From the NCBI GenBank assembly GCA_900319525.1, contig ONOU01000003.1, positions 148,380 through 212,379 of the forward strand: a DNA stretch of 64,000 nt, written 5' to 3'. Positions 17,760 through 25,976 of this stretch are shown one piece after another (positions within the stretch are counted from its first letter, which is position 1; every line of letters begins with the position of its first letter). The position numbers and the translations under genes were made by a program. The stretch is from an uncultured Prevotellaceae bacterium (GTDB lineage: Bacteria > Bacteroidota > Bacteroidia > Bacteroidales > Muribaculaceae). The notes below the pieces were generated by a model. The model did not search any database and had not been told where the DNA came from. It worked only from the letters and a program-made list of their open reading frames with translations.

Positions 17760-18790
17760 TGGAACAGAATACCAATAACCAAGAAATGGCTTATAAGCCA
17801 CTGGATTACAAGAATAACCAGCCCATTCGCTGGTGCCCGGGCTGCGGTGACCATGCCGTACTCAATGTCTTGCTCAAGTCGATGGCCCAGTTGGGTATCC
17901 CTCCCGAGAAGACTGCGGTGATTTCGGGTATCGGATGCAGCTCGCGTCTGCCTTATTACACCAAGACCTACGCCTTCCACACCATTCATGGTCGTGGTGG
18001 TGCTGTGGCAACCGGCTTCAAGACTGCTAACCCCGATATGACCGTTTGGCAGATATCGGGCGATGGTGACTGCCTTGCCATTGGTGGCAATCACTTTATC
18101 CATGAGGTGCGCCGCAACATCGACGTGAACCTGCTGTTGCTCAATAACCGCATCTATGGCTTGACCAAGGGTCAGTTCTCGCCCACGAGCGCGCGCGGTT
18201 TCAAGTCCAAGTCGTCGCCCTATGGCACGGTCGAGGATCCGTTTGTGCCTGCCGAGTTGACCTTTGGCGCTCGCGGCACGTTCTTTGCCCGCAGCTTGGA
18301 TGTGGAACTGAACATCAGTCAGGAAGTGATGATCGAGGCCGCCAAGCACAAGGGATGCTCGGTTGTTGAGATATTGCAGAACTGCATGATTTTTAACAAT
18401 GGTATCCACAGTTACATTACTGACCGTGAGCACCGTGCCGACCGCACCATCCACCTCGTTCATGGCGAGAAGATGATCTTCGGCAAGGACAAGAATCGCG
18501 GCCTCGTGCAGGATGGCTTCGGCCTGAAGGCTGTGACCATCGGTGAGGATGGCTACACCATCGACGATGTGCTCGTGCATGATGCGCACTGCGAGAGCAA
18601 CTTCCTGCATCAGATGCTCGCCAAGATGGATGGCACCGACCTGCCCGTTGCATTGGGCGTCATCCGTGCCGTCGAGGCTCCTACCTACGAGACCGCTGTT
18701 GCCGAGCAGGTAGAGCAAGCCAAGCAGATGCATGGCTTCACGTGCTTGCAGGATGTCATCATGGCTGGTGACACCTGGCAAGTCGAGTAA
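17759..18790 (+). CDS. korB: 2-oxoacid:ferredoxin oxidoreductase, beta subunit
   Basis: 343 residues. This subunit binds thiamine diphosphate and the iron-sulfur cluster. Visible features are W-C-P-G-C-G near residue 27 and GIGCSS near residue 60 (cluster cysteines), with a further cysteine in EILQNCMIF. The TPP/magnesium motif is GDGDCLAIGGNH followed by LLLLNNRIYGLTKGQ. It overlaps korA by one base and converges on the DUF445 gene with only 9 bases between, with no visible terminator. Confidence 0.88.
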   Translation: MEQNTNNQEMAYKPLDYKNNQPIRWCPGCGDHAVLNVLLKSMAQLGIPPEKTAVISGIGCSSRLPYYTKTYAFHTIHGRGGAVATGFKTANPDMTVWQISGDGDCLAIGGNHFIHEVRRNIDVNLLLLNNRIYGLTKGQFSPTSARGFKSKSSPYGTVEDPFVPAELTFGARGTFFARSLDVELNISQEVMIEAAKHKGCSVVEILQNCMIFNNGIHSYITDREHRADRTIHLVHGEKMIFGKDKNRGLVQDGFGLKAVTIGEDGYTIDDVLVHDAHCESNFLHQMLAKMDGTDLPVALGVIRAVEAPTYETAVAEQVEQAKQMHGFTCLQDVIMAGDTWQVE

Positions 18791-18799
18791 GTAAAGTGT

Positions 18800-19705
18800 T
18801 TAAATCAGGGCATTGATTGTGCCCATGATACTACCCAATAGGGCTCCCAGCCACACGATGGCGCGGAGCTCTTTTTTCATCACGTCCATGATGATGGCTT
18901 CGGCCTCGTTCATGTCCATCTCGTTGATGCGTTGCTCAATGATTGTGCTGATGTCGATGTCCTGCAAGATGCGTGGCAGGTGTTCGGTGATGATGACGCG
19001 ATAGGCACTCAGGATGCCGCCCTTGATTTGAGCCACTTGCTCGTCGTGTCCCGTCATGAGATCGCTCATGGTCATGCCCATCAACTGTTGTGACTCGTCA
19101 ATCACGAGCCCCTCGACCATTTGCCAGGAATTGTTGTGCAGGATCTCGTTGATGTGCTTGGCCAGCAACTTCTCTATCGGTGAGGCTAATCCTGCAACGA
19201 ACTTGTCTGCTCCGAGCAGTCCCACTACGCTGTGGCGCGTTTTCTCCATGACGTGCTCGATGGCCATGTGGGCAATATTCTCACCCAGGGCGCAGTCTCG
19301 CAGTTTGGCGGTGATCATTTTGACGATGCCATCGGTGACGTTGGAGTGCATGGCTGTGATGTCCTCCTCGGTCAGGTAGTGACGGGCAAACTGCTCGATG
19401 GTCTCTTTGTTCTGGCCCTGTGTGGTGACAAACTCATCGATGGCGTTGCCGATTTTGGTCAGCATGTCATCGCTCAGCAGGCTCTTCTCCAGCACCTCGC
19501 GATTCATCAGGTTCTCGCTCACCGCTTTGCCGATGGCGCTGGCGATGCGGCCTTTTTCCTTGGGAATGATGCCTGGAGTGAATGGCACGTGAATGCCCAT
19601 GATGTACTTGGCTTGATGAGGCCTGAACAGCATGCGGATGGCTATATCGTTGGTGATATAGCCGATAACAGCGCCCACGAGGGGGCCAACAAGGTAATGT
19701 ATCAT
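18800..19705 (-). CDS. DUF445 family membrane-associated protein
   Basis: 301 residues with a hydrophobic N-terminus and a hydrophobic C-terminus flanking a long, charged helical middle. The N-terminal segment (GAVIGYITNDIAIRMLFRP and then PFTPGIIPKEKGRIA) is the hallmark of DUF445, a family that includes YheB. Function is unknown; a role at the membrane is likely. The ATG overlaps the stop of the LolA-like gene by four bases, so the two are coupled. Confidence 0.85.
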   Translation of the reverse strand: MIHYLVGPLVGAVIGYITNDIAIRMLFRPHQAKYIMGIHVPFTPGIIPKEKGRIASAIGKAVSENLMNREVLEKSLLSDDMLTKIGNAIDEFVTTQGQNKETIEQFARHYLTEEDITAMHSNVTDGIVKMITAKLRDCALGENIAHMAIEHVMEKTRHSVVGLLGADKFVAGLASPIEKLLAKHINEILHNNSWQMVEGLVIDESQQLMGMTMSDLMTGHDEQVAQIKGGILSAYRVIITEHLPRILQDIDISTIIEQRINEMDMNEAEAIIMDVMKKELRAIVWLGALLGSIMGTINALI

Positions 19706-20307
19706 CTCAGGTCAACAACTTGGGTGCCGGCGGGCACTTGAGTCTTGTCAAAGGTAAACGTTGAGCTAGGCAGTGACTTGTGCTTGTAGTCAGTGATCTT
19801 GATGGTATAGACCGATTTGTCACTCATCTCAAACCGTGCCGTGCGCAGCAGCGATGTGCCCTCGTCAAAGTAGAGCCACAACGTCTTGATATTGTCTTTT
19901 TTCTTGGGAGTGAGCTTGATGACGTAGGTCTTGGCAGTCTTTGCCTTGGCGCGCTTCATGTTGAACTTGGTCTTGAAATGCTGCACTGCCGCAATGGGAT
20001 TGGTCATCTGTAGTTCCTCGGCGCTGGGGGTGGTGATGTTCACCTCACTGGTCACCGGTGACCAGGACCACTGCGTCTTGCCGTCATACCAGCACTTGGC
20101 CTCGGGCGAGATGATGCGGAACTTGTTGCCCTGCATGGCGATGGTGCCGTTGCTGGTGCCTTGTGCTGTCGTGATGCTGTACTTGGCCGTCACACCGCCA
20201 CCCACGTTGATGGCGCCCACACACTTGTCGAGCATGGCCTGAGGCGCTTGCGCCAGGGCCACGATGGCAAGCAGTGTTGTCATGATTGTGATGAATATTC
20301 TTTTCAT
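19702..20307 (-). CDS. LolA-like outer-membrane lipoprotein carrier protein
   Basis: About 201 residues from the ATG at 20307, which opens a clean signal peptide (MKRIFITIMTTLLAIVALA); in-frame ATGs at 20313 and 20328 would only add a few polar residues before it. The mature part has the LolA-like order of beta strands (GTIAMQGNKFRIISPEAKCW, DGKTQWSW, then WLYFDEGTSLLRTARFEM). LolA proteins carry lipoproteins across the periplasm. It lies downstream of ftsK in the same direction, separated by a hairpin terminator, and overlaps the DUF445 start. In Bacteroidetes a LolA-like gene commonly follows ftsK. Confidence 0.75.
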   Translation of the reverse strand: MKRIFITIMTTLLAIVALAQAPQAMLDKCVGAINVGGGVTAKYSITTAQGTSNGTIAMQGNKFRIISPEAKCWYDGKTQWSWSPVTSEVNITTPSAEELQMTNPIAAVQHFKTKFNMKRAKAKTAKTYVIKLTPKKKDNIKTLWLYFDEGTSLLRTARFEMSDKSVYTIKITDYKHKSLPSSTFTFDKTQVPAGTQVVDLR

Positions 20308-20334
20308 TGTCATTCGTGTTAAAGTCATGATTCA

Positions 20335-20367
20335 TCTAGATTATCTAGAGCATCTAGAACTTCTAGA
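20335..20367. repeat. 9-bp-period TCTAGA tandem array
   Basis: TCTAGA occurs at 20335, 20344, 20353 and 20362, an exact 9-base period, each copy followed by three variable bases. It sits in the spacer between ftsK and the LolA-like gene. Confidence 0.8.
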
Positions 20368-20371
20368 TTGC

Positions 20372-20418
20372 AAAAAGAGTGCCAACCCAGAGATAGAATA
20401 AGGGGGGCACTCTTTTTT
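20372..20418 (-). terminator. Hairpin terminator after ftsK
   Basis: AAAAAGAGTGCC on the left pairs with GGCACTCTTTTTT on the right, with A- and T-runs on both sides, so it can act in either direction. It begins 9 bases after the ftsK stop. Confidence 0.8.
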
Positions 20419-20426
20419 AGTCGTTG

Positions 20427-22943
20427 TCAAGAGAACAGCTGCTCGATGTCCATGGGGCTGACAAGCACCTGGCGGGGTTTGCTGCCCTGGGCCGGACCTA
20501 CGATGCCGGCATGTTCCATTTGGTCCATCAGGCGGCCCGCACGGTTGTAGCCGATCTCGTAACGGCGTTGCAGTGATGATGTGCTGGCGGTGTTGCCCAT
20601 GACGATAAAGCGCACGGCCTCTTCAAACAGCGGATCCCTGTCCTTGACGTTGCCCACATTGGCGTCACCGCCACTGCCGCCTTCGTCCTTGCCGACGTAC
20701 TCGGGCAGCAGGTAAGGCTCCTCGTGGCTGATGTCGCGGTCATTGTCCTCTTGCTCCTTGATGTAGTCGCAGATGCGCACGATATCTGGCGTATCGACAA
20801 ACGGGCATTGTAGTCTGGTCAACTCGCCGTCGATCTGGAACAGCATGTCACCGCGGCCGATGAGCTGCTGGGCTCCCGTGCGGTCGATGATGATCTGGCT
20901 ATCGATGCGCTGGGCCACAGCAAAGGCGATGCGGCCGGGGAAGTTACCCTTGATTAAGCCGGTGATGACCTTGGACGACGGGCGCTGGGTGGCGATAATC
21001 ATGTGGATGCCCACGGCACGGGCCTTCTGTGCAATGCGCACCAGCGGGGTCTCCACTTCCTTGCCGGCGGTCATGATCATGTCGCTGAACTCGTCGATGA
21101 TGCCCACGATGTAGGGCATGTATTGATATTTCTTCACGCCATGCTCGTCGCGCACTTCACGCAGCTCGCGGCGCCACATCTCGTTATAGTCGCTCACGTT
21201 GCGCACCCTTACCTCTTCAAATACCTTGTAGCGGTCTTCCATCTCCTGTACCAGGCAGTTCAGCGTCTTGATCACGCGGTCGGTGTCGGTGATAATGGCT
21301 TTCTCCTCGCCGGGAGCCTTGGCAAAATAGTATTTCTCCAGGTCGGCATATACGCTGAATTCCACACGCTTGGGATCCACAAGGACAAACTTCAGCTCCG
21401 ACGGCCCCTTCTTGTAAAGCAGGGAGGTGATGATGGCGTTCAGACCGACAGATTTACCTTTACCAGTAGCACCAGCAACCAGCAGGTGCGGCATCTTGGT
21501 CAGGTCGGCGATGAACACATCGTTGCTCACTGTGCAGCCCAGGCACATGGGCAGCTTGGCGCGGCTTTCCTGGAATGCCTTTGATCCCAGAACCTCGCGC
21601 ATGGGTACAACCTGAGGATCGCGGTTGGGTACCTCGATGCCGATGGTGCCCTTGCCGGGCATGGGCGCGATGATGCGGATGCCCAGGGCGGCTAGGCTCA
21701 AGGCGATGTCGTCTTCCAGACCGCGTATCTTGTTGACGCGCACGCCATCTTGCGGCACGATTTCAAACAGGGTCACCGTGGGACCCACGTGTACCATGAT
21801 TTCCTTGATCTCGATGCCATACTTGCTCAACGTGTCACGGATGCGCTCCTTGTTCTCGTCCTGCTCCTGCTTGTCAACGCTGTTAGGATTCATGCGGATG
21901 TCTTGCAGCAGGTCAAGGGTGGGGAAGCGGTAGTGACGGTACTCGCCAGTGGGATCGTGAGGATTGCTCACGTCGCTGCTGGCAGTGATGGGTTTCAAGC
22001 GGGCCGTCTCGCCGTCATTGCCGTTGGCTGCGGGGGCCGCTTTGGCGCGAGGCTTGCGCATCCTGCTTGCCAGTGACTGCTTTGCTGGCTCCTGGGCCTG
22101 CTCTTCGTCGCGGTGGGTATCAGAGGGGATGTGTCGCTCTCCGCCCAGGAAGGAAGATTCACCTGGCTGGCTCACTACACGCTCGGCCTCCTCCTTGCTG
22201 CGGCTGCGTTTCTTGCCTATCTCGTTTTGCAGTTGCTGGTACAGGGCGCTGAATGTCTGGTAGGTAAGGAATATCCAAAGCATGAAAATCACCAGGTTCA
22301 CAGCAATCATGCCATACAATCCCACCAGTCCCAGCAGCCACTTGTTGGCATAGAAACCAAAGTATCCGCCCAGCGGGAAGAATGTGATGGGCTTCATGAA
22401 ATAGGTCGCGGCACCCACCATCATCGAGAAGGTGAAAATGCTGAACAGGCAGACGAACGTGTACTGGAAGAAATGGGCTTTCTTGCCCTTGCGCACCAGG
22501 CGCATACCCAGCGTCAACAGCCACACTACAATAATGAAGGCGGCCACGCCTACGCCGCTGGAAATGAAAAAGTCACTAATCGACGCTCCGGCCGCTGCAC
22601 CAGCATTGCGAATCTGGTCTGGCACTTGGGCATTCTCGATCATCGAGTAGTTGGCGATACGGTTCTGGTCGCTCATGCCTGCCGAGAGGAAGAATGACAG
22701 GAACGAGATCAACAGGTAGATGCCCGTCAGCAACAGGATGATGCCGGTGGCGAAACGCAACCTTCCGTTTTGGAAAAACGCAAGGAACCGTTGCCACTTG
22801 GTCACATTCTCCTTGTCGATGGCCTCTTCTACCTCACGGGCACGGCGGTAGTCCTCCGATTTCTGTACACCGCTGATGTCGGGACCGAAATAGCCCTGAT
22901 TATCACTCATTTTCTTATTGTGGTTGCTTTGACTTTTGCTCAT
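20427..22943 (-). CDS. ftsK: DNA translocase FtsK
   Basis: 838 residues. This is a membrane-anchored, ATP-driven DNA pump that clears chromosome DNA from the division septum. About four membrane helices lie between residues 55 and 240. A variable linker follows (charged, with Ala/Lys/Pro-rich stretches), then the motor domain with Walker A GATGKGKS around residue 490, a Walker B region at IVGIIDEFSDM, and RPSSKVITGLIKGNFPGRIAF. The C-terminal gamma winged-helix domain that reads oriented DNA sequences begins near 765 (LFEEAVRFIVMGN) and ends MDIEQLFS. Standard FtsK/SpoIIIE architecture. Confidence 0.93.
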   Translation of the reverse strand: MSKSQSNHNKKMSDNQGYFGPDISGVQKSEDYRRAREVEEAIDKENVTKWQRFLAFFQNGRLRFATGIILLLTGIYLLISFLSFFLSAGMSDQNRIANYSMIENAQVPDQIRNAGAAAGASISDFFISSGVGVAAFIIVVWLLTLGMRLVRKGKKAHFFQYTFVCLFSIFTFSMMVGAATYFMKPITFFPLGGYFGFYANKWLLGLVGLYGMIAVNLVIFMLWIFLTYQTFSALYQQLQNEIGKKRSRSKEEAERVVSQPGESSFLGGERHIPSDTHRDEEQAQEPAKQSLASRMRKPRAKAAPAANGNDGETARLKPITASSDVSNPHDPTGEYRHYRFPTLDLLQDIRMNPNSVDKQEQDENKERIRDTLSKYGIEIKEIMVHVGPTVTLFEIVPQDGVRVNKIRGLEDDIALSLAALGIRIIAPMPGKGTIGIEVPNRDPQVVPMREVLGSKAFQESRAKLPMCLGCTVSNDVFIADLTKMPHLLVAGATGKGKSVGLNAIITSLLYKKGPSELKFVLVDPKRVEFSVYADLEKYYFAKAPGEEKAIITDTDRVIKTLNCLVQEMEDRYKVFEEVRVRNVSDYNEMWRRELREVRDEHGVKKYQYMPYIVGIIDEFSDMIMTAGKEVETPLVRIAQKARAVGIHMIIATQRPSSKVITGLIKGNFPGRIAFAVAQRIDSQIIIDRTGAQQLIGRGDMLFQIDGELTRLQCPFVDTPDIVRICDYIKEQEDNDRDISHEEPYLLPEYVGKDEGGSGGDANVGNVKDRDPLFEEAVRFIVMGNTASTSSLQRRYEIGYNRAGRLMDQMEHAGIVGPAQGSKPRQVLVSPMDIEQLFS

Positions 22944-23142
22944 TGTCGCTATCTTTTGCTATCGTAGTAAATTTGGGGCTGTAAAATTACAAAATAAAAT
23001 CGATTTACAAACGCAAATCTGACACTTTTTTTTCTGTCATTCAATAATTGTCGGGAGACAACAGATCGGCAGTCTATTCCTGGGCCTTGGAATCGCGTCC
23101 GTCACCCCGGGATAGAGATTTTCTAGGAAAGAAAAATTGATG

Positions 23143-24624
23143 TCAGTCTTTTTTCCAGAAGGAGCGGGTGAAGATGACGAGTACGGTGAATAGTTCGAGA
23201 CGGCCAACCATCATTTCAAAGGCTAACACCCATTTTGCTCCAGGATGCAGAGCCACCCACGAGCCGTTAGTTCCTGTCATGCCATGACCGATGCCCACAT
23301 TGCTGATGGCCGACATGGACGTGTACATCGCATCAAACACGGGCAGGCCAAAGAAGGTGAGATACAATGCTACTACCATGATAATGAGGATGTAAACAGT
23401 GAAGAAAGTGTTTACCTTGCTCACTGCATGGGAGGGAACGGGCTTGCCGTCGATGTGCACGGCGCGCACCGAGTTGGTGTGCAGCACGCGGTAAAACTCG
23501 TTGGCTGTGTTCTTGAGCAAGACAATGAGACGGTCCATCTTGGCGCCGCCCGAGGTCGATCCCGCCATTCCGCCAAAGAACATCATCACCATCAGGATAA
23601 CCGTGACAAATTCTCCGCTGTCCTCATAGTCAAAGGTGGAGAATCCTGTCGATGTGATGGCCGACAGTGTGTCAAAGGCCGCATAGATGAAGCGGTCGCT
23701 GTGCTGGTCGAGGAATCCTTTATAGACCATGTAGGCAAAAATGGCCACTGTCGTTATCAGGGTTGTCATGCAGTACCAGCGCAGGGTGTTGTTGTGCCTG
23801 ATGCGCTTGAAGTTGCCGCGCATTGTGGCCGCAATGAGCGAGAAACTGATGCCTCCGATAAACATGAAGATAATGACCACGATGAACACATAGTCGGAGT
23901 GCCAGAAGTCCAAGCCGATGTTCTTGGTCGAGTAGCCGCCGGTCGAGGTCGTCGTCATGGCGTGGCAGATGGCGTCAAACCAGTCCATCGGACCGGCATA
24001 CAGCAGTCCCGTGAGCAGCGCGGTTAGGCCAATGTAGATGAGCCACAGGTCTTTAGCTGTCTGGCTCACGCGGGGACGCAGTCGCTCGTGGGTGATGCCG
24101 GTTACCTCGGCGTTAAACAGGGCGATGCCGCCCTTTTGATTCAGCATGGGAATAACGGCAAGGGTGAACAGGATGATTCCCATGCCGCCGATCCACTGGG
24201 TCATCGCGCGCCAGAAGAGCACACCATGCGGTATCTCCTCGACATAGCGTATCACGCTCGATCCGGTGGTCGTGAACCCGGCCATCGTCTCAAAGAACGC
24301 ATCGGTCACGTTGTCAAACGTGTTGCTGAACAGGTAGGGCAACATGCCGAACAGCGAGAAAAACACCCAGATGATCGCTGTCAACATCAGTCCTTCGCGC
24401 TTGTGCATCGACGAGCTGCTAGGCCTGATGCCGAAGGCCATCAGTGCCCCGGTGCCTGCCGTGATGGCTCCGCTGTAGAGAAAGGCCCTCAATGCTGTGG
24501 ACTCTTGAAACCACCATGATATAGCCAGTGGTAACAACATGAATGCCGCCTCGATGAGCAGCAGCCATCCCTGCATGCGCATCACGATGGCGAAGTTGAT
24601 ATGCTGATTGGAACGCTTGGCCAT
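23143..24624 (-). CDS. trkH: Potassium uptake channel subunit TrkH
   Basis: 493 residues from the ATG at 24624, which lies 5 bases after the trkA stop; the longer TTG-initiated frame from 24633 overlaps trkA and is less likely. A polytopic inner-membrane protein of the Trk/Ktr family with four pore-loop repeats; filter-like segments include MAGFTTTGSSV, AMTTTSTGGYSTKN, SAITSTGFST and SAISNVGIGHGMTG. It moves K+ and is gated by TrkA. It is the last gene of the leftward unit with dxs and trkA. Confidence 0.9.
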   Translation of the reverse strand: MAKRSNQHINFAIVMRMQGWLLLIEAAFMLLPLAISWWFQESTALRAFLYSGAITAGTGALMAFGIRPSSSSMHKREGLMLTAIIWVFFSLFGMLPYLFSNTFDNVTDAFFETMAGFTTTGSSVIRYVEEIPHGVLFWRAMTQWIGGMGIILFTLAVIPMLNQKGGIALFNAEVTGITHERLRPRVSQTAKDLWLIYIGLTALLTGLLYAGPMDWFDAICHAMTTTSTGGYSTKNIGLDFWHSDYVFIVVIIFMFIGGISFSLIAATMRGNFKRIRHNNTLRWYCMTTLITTVAIFAYMVYKGFLDQHSDRFIYAAFDTLSAITSTGFSTFDYEDSGEFVTVILMVMMFFGGMAGSTSGGAKMDRLIVLLKNTANEFYRVLHTNSVRAVHIDGKPVPSHAVSKVNTFFTVYILIIMVVALYLTFFGLPVFDAMYTSMSAISNVGIGHGMTGTNGSWVALHPGAKWVLAFEMMVGRLELFTVLVIFTRSFWKKD

Positions 24625-24629
24625 GGGTC

Positions 24630-25961
24630 TCAAGAGAAATATTTGTCGAGTTTGTGGATCGCGCCTTGCAAGCAGAATACCACCACGTGGTCACCGGCTT
24701 GAATGCGTGAGTTTCCTGTCACGAGCTGCCCCTTGCCGTCGCGCACCAGACCGGCGATGGTGAAGTCGCGGCTCAGTTTCAGGTCTTTGACATCGGCGCG
24801 GGTCACACGGTCGCCTTCCTCGACGATGATCTCTGCTACCTCTGCATCGGCTAGGGCCAGGCAGCGGGCATTGTCCTCATCGGCGTCAATCATGATTTGG
24901 TAGATGCGGCTCGACGCCAGCAGTTTCTTGTTGACGATGGTGCCGATGTTCAGGGCCTCGGCCTCGTAGATGAACTGGATATCCTCTACTTGGGCAATAG
25001 TCTTGGCCACGCTATTGGTTTTGGCGATCATGCACTCCATCATGTTCACGGCGCTGTTCTCGCCCAGGGCGATAAAGGCGTCGTAGTAGCTCACGCTCTC
25101 CTCCTCGCTGAGCTCGGTGTCGCGGAAGTCACCCTGCACGATCTTGCAGTTGGGATAGCGTTGGGCCAGGTAGTCGCAGCGGGCCATGTCATTCTCGATA
25201 ATCTTGATGTCGAGCGTCTTGCCCAGCCGTTTGACCAACTGTTCGGCAATGTCGTTGCCGCCCACGATGAGCACATTGTCCACTGGCGTCTGAACCTTGC
25301 CGCACACCTCGCGAACCTCGTCAATGTGGTCTCGAGTGGTGGCGATATAGACGATATCGTTTTCCAGCACACGGTCATCACCACGGGGAATGATGATCTC
25401 GCGGTTGCGCTTGATGGCCGACACGTGCAGGAAGAGGCTGATGTTGGCCACGTCCTTGAGCATGTGGTTGACGATGCGAGCGTTGCTGCGGATTTTCACA
25501 CCCACGACGATGAGCTCGCCGTCAAACAGCTCAAACCAGTTCCGGGCCCATGTGCGCTTCAACGCGCTGGCGATTTCCTTGGCAGCCAGCATCTCGGGGT
25601 AGATCAGGTGGTCGATACCCAGCGAGGTGAAGTGCTCGCGGTAGCCGGCGTTGAAAAACTCGTCATTGTCGATGCGGGCTACGGTCTTGCGGGCTCCCAG
25701 CCGCTTGGCCATCGAGCACGACAGGATGTTGCGCGCCTCGCTCTTGGTCACGGCGATAAACAAGTCACAGGCTCCTGTCTTGATGGCATTCAAGTCGCTG
25801 AAGGAGATTGCGCTGCCCTGATGGGTGAGCAGGTTGTAATTCTCCAGTGGCTCCAGCTTCTTGTTGTCAACGTCCATGACAATGATGTCCTGCTCCTCGT
25901 TGCTGAGCATTTTGGCCAGATGGGTTCCGACTTCTCCTGCGCCGGCAATAACTATTCTCAT
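24630..25961 (-). CDS. trkA: Trk potassium uptake regulatory subunit TrkA
   Basis: 443 residues with two RCK (Rossmann NAD-binding plus TrkA-C) units. The first starts MRIVIAGAGEVGTHLAKML with an acidic residue at the end of strand 2 (VMDVD). The second starts near residue 230 (NVLIVGGNDIAEQLVKRL). TrkA-C domains occur about 145-220 and 365-440. It is a cytoplasmic ring protein that gates TrkH in response to nucleotides. It lies between dxs (15 bases upstream) and trkH (5 bases downstream). Confidence 0.92.
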   Translation of the reverse strand: MRIVIAGAGEVGTHLAKMLSNEEQDIIVMDVDNKKLEPLENYNLLTHQGSAISFSDLNAIKTGACDLFIAVTKSEARNILSCSMAKRLGARKTVARIDNDEFFNAGYREHFTSLGIDHLIYPEMLAAKEIASALKRTWARNWFELFDGELIVVGVKIRSNARIVNHMLKDVANISLFLHVSAIKRNREIIIPRGDDRVLENDIVYIATTRDHIDEVREVCGKVQTPVDNVLIVGGNDIAEQLVKRLGKTLDIKIIENDMARCDYLAQRYPNCKIVQGDFRDTELSEEESVSYYDAFIALGENSAVNMMECMIAKTNSVAKTIAQVEDIQFIYEAEALNIGTIVNKKLLASSRIYQIMIDADEDNARCLALADAEVAEIIVEEGDRVTRADVKDLKLSRDFTIAGLVRDGKGQLVTGNSRIQAGDHVVVFCLQGAIHKLDKYFS

Positions 25962-25976
25962 CGTGTCAATATATTG

